From Streptomyces sp. CB00455 (GTDB lineage Bacteria; Actinomycetota; Actinomycetes; Streptomycetales; Streptomycetaceae), in NCBI RefSeq assembly GCF_001905445.1, contig NZ_LIVQ01000001.1:62001-126000 (forward strand): 64,000 bases of DNA, read 5' to 3'. Positions 59,451 through 64,000 of the stretch are shown piece after piece; the first letter of the stretch is position 1, and the number at the start of each line of letters is the position of its first letter. The translations under genes were made by a program, and so were the position numbers. A model generated the notes under the pieces. It saw only the letters and a list, made by a program, of their open reading frames with translations, searched no databases and was not told the origin of the DNA.

Positions 59451-59969
59451 TCAACGGGTGTAGTGACGTCCGGCCCATACCGGCAGGACCAACCACAGGG
59501 CGGCCAGCCACAAGGCGATCACTGCGGTGAGTACGAGTGCGAGGGTGTCGTCGACGGCCATGCGCAGCAGGAGCAGCAAGGTCAGGATCATGGTGGCGGC
59601 GAGCATGGCGAGTCCGGTCCGGGTCATGCGGGAGGCCAACGTGACGGTCTGGGGTTTGATACGCCGCCCGGCGACAGTGCGGTGGAGGGCGACCGGGCCG
59701 ATCAGCGTTCCGGCCGTGGCGGCGCCCAAAGTGACGGCAGCGATGTAGAGGGCGCGGTCAGTGTCGCTGAGAGAAGCGAAGACGGGCTGGAAAACGGCGA
59801 TGAGCAGCACGCCGAAGAGGATCTGGATGCCGGTCTGGGCCACTCGTAGCTCTTGGAGAAGGTCCAACCACATTCTGTCCGCGCGTTCCTCCGGGCTCTC
59901 CTCGCGGCCGCGGCGCTGGAGCGGAAGCCTGTCCGAGGGGTGCGGACTGCCGGACTGCTGTGGCGCCAT
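59451..59969 (-). CDS. DUF6328 membrane protein
   Basis: A 172-residue membrane protein. After a charged N-terminus (residues 1-30) comes RMWLDLLQELRVAQTGIQIL, a segment typical of the DUF6328 family, then FGVLLIAVFQPVFASLSDTD, YIAAVTLGAATAGTLIGPVA, AGRRIKPQTVTLASRMTRTG, and helices to a short basic end; four membrane helices in all. GGAGAG lies 7 bases before the ATG at 59969. The family is confined to actinomycetes and has no known role. The 59970-60147 stretch upstream contains CCCATTTT twice and no gene. Confidence 0.82.
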   Translation of the reverse strand: MAPQQSGSPHPSDRLPLQRRGREESPEERADRMWLDLLQELRVAQTGIQILFGVLLIAVFQPVFASLSDTDRALYIAAVTLGAATAGTLIGPVALHRTVAGRRIKPQTVTLASRMTRTGLAMLAATMILTLLLLLRMAVDDTLALVLTAVIALWLAALWLVLPVWAGRHYTR

Positions 59970-60147
59970 GGCCTCACTCTCCGGTTTGCACGATCCCCCG
60001 TACCCATTTTGCCCATTTTCGGCATACTGGACACGCCAGCCGGCCCGCCGACTGCCTTCCGAAGGAAACCGCAGGTGGGGAACACCGCGCGCCACCACAC
60101 CGCGCCGCGCCGTCACTCCGTGTTTGTATGTGTCTGAGACGGTGGGC

Positions 60148-60522
60148 TCAGTGGAGGCAGAAGCAGAACGGATGACCTGCCGGGTCCGCGTAGATTCGCC
60201 AGTTGGCCTCGGGACGCAGCTGGTCCGTACGCTCCAGCACCGTTGCCCCCAGAGCAACCGCCCGTTTCTCTTCCGCGTCGAGGTCATCCACGTCGAAGTC
60301 CAGGTGGAGCTGCTGCGGCCGCGTCTGACCGGGCCACTCGGGCGGCCGGTAGCCGTCCACCCGCTGGCAGGCCAGGGGCGTTCCTTCGAACCCGTGCACC
60401 TCGACCCAGTCGGCATCCTCCGGGTCCGCCACCACGTGCCCGCCCAGCAGTTCCGCGTAGAACTGCGCGAGCCGTACCGCATCGGCGCAGTCCAACGCGA
60501 CCGCCTGGAGCTTTCGAATCAC
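60148..60522 (-). CDS. VOC (glyoxalase-like) family protein
   Basis: A 124-residue glyoxalase-fold protein (Glyoxalase_6 type): VIRKLQAVALDCADAVRLAQ, FYAELLGGHVVADPEDADWV, LHLDFDVDDLDAEEKRAVAL and a closing DPAGHPFCFCLH strand with the DPAGHPFC sequence usual for this subgroup. Members include resistance and cofactor-related proteins of unknown substrate. GTG at 60522 has AAGGA 9 bases ahead, so it is preferred to GTG 60531, which abuts that site. Confidence 0.87.
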   Translation of the reverse strand: MIRKLQAVALDCADAVRLAQFYAELLGGHVVADPEDADWVEVHGFEGTPLACQRVDGYRPPEWPGQTRPQQLHLDFDVDDLDAEEKRAVALGATVLERTDQLRPEANWRIYADPAGHPFCFCLH

Positions 60523-60712
60523 TTGCGACACTCCTTGTCCCTCGGGAACGTCTGCCCCTCCCCTACGGCAGGGCACTACCCGGGCGCCGCAGCGGGCATG
60601 CGTGGCGGTCCACAGCTGAGTTTTCGCGCTCCGGCCGGCTGACTGACCCACCTCCCGCGGGGGCAGCCGCAGCCGCGGCATGGCATCTCGGGCGGCGAAC
60701 ATGGCCACCATC

Positions 60713-60740
60713 GACCGCTGACCGCTGACCGCTGACCGCC
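60713..60740. repeat. GACCGCT tandem repeat
   Basis: Four 7-base units (three perfect, the last GACCGCC) run from 60713 to 60740 in the gap 60523-60876, which otherwise shows no gene. Confidence 0.85.
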
Positions 60741-60877
60741 GGCACTACTGGCTGGCGACCGTCACGCGGGTGCACTGCCGGACGTGAGGCAACCCTCCGC
60801 AAAAACCCGTTGGGCGCCGCACGGCGACCACTGCTAACCTGCCCGAGGCCGTGCGAGAGAACAAGGAGGTGGTACCC

Positions 60878-60931
60878 GTGAACGCAGTATCGACATGGGT
60901 GCTCCCCTCCGGGGTCACGGTCGGGCGATAG
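60878..60931 (+). other. Possible 17-residue leader peptide
   Basis: GTG at 60878 has the strong site AAGGAGGTGG upstream and opens a short frame MNAVSTWVLPSGVTVGR ending in TAG at 60929-60931, 45 bases before the hydrolase ATG. It could be a translated leader that influences the next gene, or the stump of a lost gene. Confidence 0.35.
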
Positions 60932-60976
60932 GTCGTCCGGGAGCGCCGTTGCAGAGCACTCCCGAAAGGCACGACC

Positions 60977-61762
60977 ATGCAATTCACTTCTGAACAGCGT
61001 CTCGACGACGGCGTCCTCGAACGCGAATTCACCCTCGGTGAGATCCCCGGGGTCCTGTGGACGCCCGGATCCGCACAGGCTCCGCTGATCCTGATCGGCC
61101 ATCCCGGCGGCTTGCACAAGCGACTCCCCCGGCTGGTGGCCCGGGCCCGGCACTACGCGGCGCAGTACGGCTTCGCGGTGGCCGCCATAGACGCCCCCGG
61201 GTGCGGGGAGCGGCCCCGTTCCGCCGCCGACGAACAGTTTCGCGCCGACCTCCGCCGGGCGGTACAGTCCGGCGAGCCGGTCGACGAGATCGTCGATGCC
61301 TTCATCGTCCCGCTGGTCGAAAAGGCGGTCCCGGAATGGCGGGCCACCCTGGACGCCCTCCTTTCGCTGCCCGAGATCGCCGGCCAGGTCGGATACGACG
61401 GGATGATCGCCATCGGCATTCGGCTGGCGGTGGTCGAGCCGCGCATTTCGGCCGCCGCCTACTTCGGCCAGACTTTCGTGCCCGACACCCTGCGCGAGGA
61501 GGCCCGGCAGGTCACCATTCCCCTGCAGTTCCTCATGCAGTGGGACGACGAAGGGATGGAACGGCAGCCGGTCCTGCACCTGTTCGACGCCTTCGGCAGC
61601 AAGGAGAAGACGCTGCACGCCAATCTGGGCGGGCACGCGGGTACCCCGTGGTTCGAAGTGGACGACGCGGCCCGGTTCTTCACCCGACACCTGAATGAGG
61701 CCGGGCCGTCAGGTCGGCCTGAGGCTCTACCGCCTCTTCCGGGAACGGCCGCGATGATGTGA
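60977..61762 (+). CDS. Alpha/beta-hydrolase fold protein lacking a visible Ser nucleophile motif
   Basis: A 261-residue protein of the alpha/beta-hydrolase fold. LILIGHPGGLHKRLPRLVAR holds the oxyanion-type HPGG, FAVAAIDAPGCGERPRSAAD the next turn, and LHANLGGHAGTPWFEV ends with the His region. The nucleophile elbow expected in this family (GYSGG-type) reads VGYDGMIAIGIRLAVVEPRI here: no GxSxG is found anywhere. Either catalysis uses another residue or the protein is a non-enzymatic relative. AAAGG precedes the ATG. A short leader frame lies upstream. The tail from about 245 on (SGRPEALPPLPG) is unusual and overlaps an SDR scrap on the other strand. Confidence 0.75.
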   Translation: MQFTSEQRLDDGVLEREFTLGEIPGVLWTPGSAQAPLILIGHPGGLHKRLPRLVARARHYAAQYGFAVAAIDAPGCGERPRSAADEQFRADLRRAVQSGEPVDEIVDAFIVPLVEKAVPEWRATLDALLSLPEIAGQVGYDGMIAIGIRLAVVEPRISAAAYFGQTFVPDTLREEARQVTIPLQFLMQWDDEGMERQPVLHLFDAFGSKEKTLHANLGGHAGTPWFEVDDAARFFTRHLNEAGPSGRPEALPPLPGTAAMM

Positions 61763-61863
61763 TACCCCTCTGAGGCGAGGCGGAGGGTGAGCGCCCGGCC
61801 GATTCCATCGGTGGCGCCGGTCACCAGGGCTGCGCGGGGCCGTCGGGTGGCGGTGTGCAGCAT
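61741..61863 (-). pseudogene. N-terminal scrap of a short-chain dehydrogenase
   Basis: Reading leftwards from ATG 61863, preceded by GGAAAG, the frame has RRPRAALVTGATDGIGRALT and then LRLASEGYHIIAA before similarity stops near 61750. TGATDGIG is the cofactor loop of classical SDR enzymes. The rest, including Ser/Tyr/Lys, is absent; the frame runs on into the hydrolase gene on the opposite strand, so its end was cut off by rearrangement. Confidence 0.65.
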
Positions 61864-61886
61864 CTTTCCTGGATGTTCCGGCCCGC

Positions 61887-62513
61887 TCACCTCTCCGCCT
61901 TGGGGGCCGTGGCCGGCGAGTAGAGGAACGAGATGCGTTCCATGACGTTCTGGCGCCGGGTGTTGTGGAAAGCGGCGATGCGCCACGCGCCGTCGGTATC
62001 GCGGACCAGCGTGTACGTCTGGACTTTGGAGAGGTCCTTCTTCGCGGGCCTGCTGCCCGAGTAGTTATCGCCGCGGCCGGTCAGGATCGCCACGTCCTTG
62101 CCGAGGAAGCGCAGGTCGAGGTAGCTCGCCGCCAGCTTGGTGCCCTTGACGAAGTCCTTGAAGAGCGCGCGGTGCCCTTCGGTGATGTCCTCGCGGCCCT
62201 GGTAGTGGCTGCCGACGTAGGTGGTGTACGTGGCGTTCTCGGTGAACTGGCGCCCGTAGGCGTCGGCGTCGCCGTTGCCCCATGCCTCGGTGAGGGCGTC
62301 GAGGGTCGCGCAGATCGCCTCGCCGTCGGCGCGGTCGGCGCCGGCGGGGATGACCTCGGTGCAGGAATCGGCGCCGGCGTTGCGGATGCCGGAGGTGGAT
62401 TCGAGGTAGAGGTAGGCGCCGCCGGCCGCGAGCACCAGCGCAGCGCCGGCGGCGAGGCCGATGCGTTGGACGGTGCGGCGGCGGGGGGTCTTGCTCCGGG
62501 CGGGGGTGCTCAT
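61887..62513 (-). CDS. Membrane-anchored NTF2-like (SgcJ/EcaC family) protein
   Basis: A 208-residue protein. Residues about 15-35 (RIGLAAGAALVLAAGGAYLY) form an N-terminal membrane anchor or uncleaved signal. The exported part is a NTF2-like cone fold of the SgcJ/EcaC type: ALTEAWGNGDADAYGRQFTE, NATYTTYVGSHYQGREDITE, GHRALFKDFVKGT and DGAWRIAAFHNTRRQNVMER. Family members take part in secondary metabolism or stress; the pocket residues do not settle a reaction. AAGAGGCAGCC precedes the ATG at 62513. Divergent from a MarR gene across two palindromes. Confidence 0.85.
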   Translation of the reverse strand: MSTPARSKTPRRRTVQRIGLAAGAALVLAAGGAYLYLESTSGIRNAGADSCTEVIPAGADRADGEAICATLDALTEAWGNGDADAYGRQFTENATYTTYVGSHYQGREDITEGHRALFKDFVKGTKLAASYLDLRFLGKDVAILTGRGDNYSGSRPAKKDLSKVQTYTLVRDTDGAWRIAAFHNTRRQNVMERISFLYSPATAPKAER

Positions 62514-62577
62514 GGCTGCCTCTTGCCTTTCAGGTGGGTTGACTACACTCGTGCAGCAACTGCGTCGACACACTATC

Positions 62578-62610
62578 TGCACATGTGCATTATCTGCATG
62601 CATGCAGATA
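62578..62610. promoter_or_regulatory. Paired palindromes between NTF2-like and MarR genes
   Basis: TGCACATGTGCA (62578-62589, 12 bases) is followed directly by TATCTGCATGCATGCAGATA (62591-62610, a perfect 20-base palindrome). TATCTGCA also precedes the first site (from 62574), so the two sites share half-sequences. They lie in the 120-base gap between the divergent genes, 24 bases before the MarR ATG, and should control both. Confidence 0.8.
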
Positions 62611-62633
62611 CTTGGCAAGCGAAGGAGACGGTC

Positions 62634-63152
62634 ATGGCTGATGCCAGGCAGGACGGCCACAGGGCCGGGCAGGGATCCGGCGGGGAACAGGACGCGCGGC
62701 GGGCGGTGTTCCGCGAGTACATCGACGCCGTGGGACTTCACGGCACGGCGGGTGCCGAGGCGGCCGGACTGCAGGCTTCCGAGTGGTACGCGCTGAGCCG
62801 GATCACCCTTGCGGGCGGCCTGACCCCGGGTGAGCTGGCCACCGCCACCGGCCTGACCTCGGGCGCCACCACCCGACTCATCGACCGGCTGGAGCGCGCA
62901 GGGTACGTACGCCGGACGGCCGATCCGACCGATCGGCGCAAGGTGATCGTGGACGCCGTTCCCGGCGCTTTGAGCGCGGTCGAGGGCCTCGTGGGCCCGG
63001 CACGACGCCGTATCGCCGACGTACTCACCCAGTACACGCCCGAGCAGCGCGACCTGCTCTTCGACTACTTCGCGCGTGCGGCACCGGCGTTCCGTGAGGC
63101 TACGGAAGAGATCCGGGCGGCGTCCCGGGCCCGGAGCGAGGCCCCCCGGTAA
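62634..63152 (+). CDS. MarR-family transcriptional regulator
   Basis: A 172-residue repressor. MADARQDGHRAGQGSGGEQD is a disordered start; the winged helix has SEWYALSRITLAGGLTPGEL, ATATGLTSGATTRLIDRLER and AGYVRRTADPTDRRKVIVDA. This last GYVRRxxDPxDRRKV is the textbook MarR wing. The C-terminal helix ends with AFREATEEIRAASRARS. GAAGGAGAC lies 6 bases before the ATG. The twin palindromes upstream are its likely operator, with the divergent NTF2-like gene as target. Confidence 0.92.
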   Translation: MADARQDGHRAGQGSGGEQDARRAVFREYIDAVGLHGTAGAEAAGLQASEWYALSRITLAGGLTPGELATATGLTSGATTRLIDRLERAGYVRRTADPTDRRKVIVDAVPGALSAVEGLVGPARRRIADVLTQYTPEQRDLLFDYFARAAPAFREATEEIRAASRARSEAPR

Positions 63153-63514
63153 TCACCGGGGACTCGCTGCACCAGCGTGCGGATCGCCGACCAGAACAGG
63201 CCGCGGCGAGCGGCTCGCCCAGGGACCGCGCGGGGCCGCCCGGGGAAGCCGGACCGCCACCGCTCCCCCGTTCCCTCACCGGCCGGGGGAAGGGGACGGC
63301 CCGTCCGGCGACAGCGGGCGCTGGGCCTGGGCTCAGCGGCCGGGGCCTGGGCCGGGTCCGGGGCCGGGGCCGGGGCCGACAGATTGACATAAGTGTGGCA
63401 GGCCGGGTTCCCGGCGTTCCCGGTAGGGCGGTTCTCCGGATGGCGACCCCGAAGCGGAATGTGATCGCGGCGCTCGTACCCGGTAGCACGGCTGAGGGGC
63501 GCAGGAGCCGGGAG
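63153..63514. other. GC-rich gap with G-run repeats, no gene
   Basis: From 63340 to 63378 GGGGCC/GGGCCG units repeat in runs. Both neighbouring genes end here (convergent), so this may hold terminators, but no clean hairpin was picked out. No gene was recognised. Confidence 0.35.
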
Positions 63515-64000
63515 TCAGTCGGCGGCAGGGCGGCGTCCGCTCATGAGACGTTGCAGCACGATGAACACGAGCAGCAGGGCGCCGATGACGATCCTGGTCC
63601 ACCAGGAGCTCAGCGTGCCCTGGAAGTTGACGACCGTCTGGATCATGCCGAGGACGAAAACGCCGAGGGCGGTGCCCAGGACGAAGCCGGAGCCTCCGGT
63701 CAGCAGCGTGCCGCCGATCACGGTGGCGGCGATCGCATCGAGTTCCATGCCCATGGCGTGGAGGGCGTAGCCGGAGAGCATGTAGAAGGTCAGGAGCAGG
63801 CCGCCGACTGCGGAGCACAGGCCGCTGACGGCGTACACGACGATCTTCGTGGCGCCCACCGGAAGACCCATCAGGCGTGCGGAGGTTTCGTTGCCTCCCA
63901 GCGCGTATACGGTGCGGCCGAAGCGCGTGTGGTGCAGTACGACGAAAGCGATCACGACCACGGCCAGGGCGATGACCACAGGGATCGAGACGAACAGTCC
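63515..64000 (-). CDS. Sugar ABC transporter permease, RbsC-like, 3' part
   Basis: The frame is open to the right edge, so the start lies outside; about 160 residues are visible. It is an RbsC/BPD_transp_2 permease for ribose-type sugars: HHTRFGRTVYALGGNETSAR, LMGLPVGATKIVVYAVSGLC is the cytoplasmic loop and helix pair, and MELDAIAATVIGGTLLTGGS with GFVLGTALGVFVLGMIQTVV the last helices. It should form a complex with an ATPase and a sugar-binding protein encoded to the right. The end is RRPAAD. The family call is firm; the sugar is not. Confidence 0.9.
   Translation of the reverse strand, partial: GLFVSIPVVIALAVVVIAFVVLHHTRFGRTVYALGGNETSARLMGLPVGATKIVVYAVSGLCSAVGGLLLTFYMLSGYALHAMGMELDAIAATVIGGTLLTGGSGFVLGTALGVFVLGMIQTVVNFQGTLSSWWTRIVIGALLLVFIVLQRLMSGRRPAAD

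Noticed and set aside
1..64000. CRISPR array
   Set aside because: No set of equal direct repeats with equal unique spacers was seen; the tandem repeats found have 4-24 base units without spacers.
1..64000. tRNA or rRNA genes
   Set aside because: No cloverleaf with a GGTTCGAATCC-type T-loop and matching arms was recognised.

Overview
The window reads as a piece of an actinobacterial chromosome, almost certainly Streptomyces or a close relative. The base composition is very high in G+C, third positions are G/C, start codons are often GTG, and the markers are typical of the genus: a chaplin, a DUF4142 protein, an AfsR/SARP-type regulator with BTAD, NTPase and TPR parts, a SpoIIE-type phosphatase, Tat and Sec secreted hydrolases with ricin-type lectin modules, and a sigma-B-like promoter. 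No rRNA, tRNA, CRISPR array or replication gene was seen. The high share of regulators with single-enzyme partners, secreted proteins, broken genes and transposase scraps suggests an accessory region or chromosome arm, not the conserved core.

Layout. 0-4 kb: the end of a nitroreductase, an XRE/MmyB-like regulator, an SRPBCC protein, a quinone oxidoreductase and a transposase scrap. 4-7.2 kb: a secreted GH62 arabinofuranosidase with a ricin lectin module behind two LacI-type palindromes, then a Tat-exported alpha/beta hydrolase. 7.6-12.6 kb: an inositol-phosphatase-like protein divergent from a LysR regulator, an NmrA-like reductase with a leaderless promoter, a secreted protein and a VOC protein. 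12.7-20.3 kb: an Orn/Lys/Arg decarboxylase, an ArsR-like regulator coupled to an MFS exporter, a VOC protein, and a MarR regulator divergent from an Old Yellow Enzyme. 20.6-25.6 kb: small or unknown genes mixed with gene wreckage (two DNA-ligase tails, a MarR piece, a terpene synthase with a large deletion) and a tiny CBM14 chitin-binding protein.

25.8-33.9 kb is the most coherent locus. A lipoprotein, permease and ATPase of an amino-acid ABC importer, an M20 peptidase and a Tat-exported cyanophycinase lie head to tail with overlapping ends, followed by an RpiR regulator. Opposite them is a second secreted S51-type protein with a PPC domain. Together these look like a system to cut a cyanophycin-like polymer outside the membrane, import the dipeptides or amino acids and hydrolyse them inside.

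34-42.8 kb: DUF4142, a chaplin, a membrane protein with a sigma-B-like promoter, TspO, a frameshifted GAF/SpoIIE phosphatase, a TetR/quinone reductase pair with an SDR scrap between them, and an RraA-like protein. 43-46.1 kb: four small secreted proteins, including an NlpC/P60 hydrolase and a protein built of four Cys-paired repeats. 46.4-55.2 kb: a GlxA-type regulator, an HD protein, a YCII-like protein, a GNAT, and a 1,099-residue AfsR/SARP regulator divergent from a three-gene redox operon. 55.4-64 kb: a repeat-rich island, a MarR/VOC pair with duplicated operators, a DNA glycosylase deletion remnant, a second ricin-lectin protein with an unassigned catalytic-like domain, DUF6328, VOC, an alpha/beta-hydrolase relative lacking its Ser motif, an NTF2-like/MarR divergent pair, and the end of a sugar ABC permease.

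A recurring theme is a small regulator next to one redox, VOC or hydrolase gene with a clear palindrome between them, which suggests many independent stress or substrate switches. A second theme is 6-9 bp tandem repeats at gene ends.
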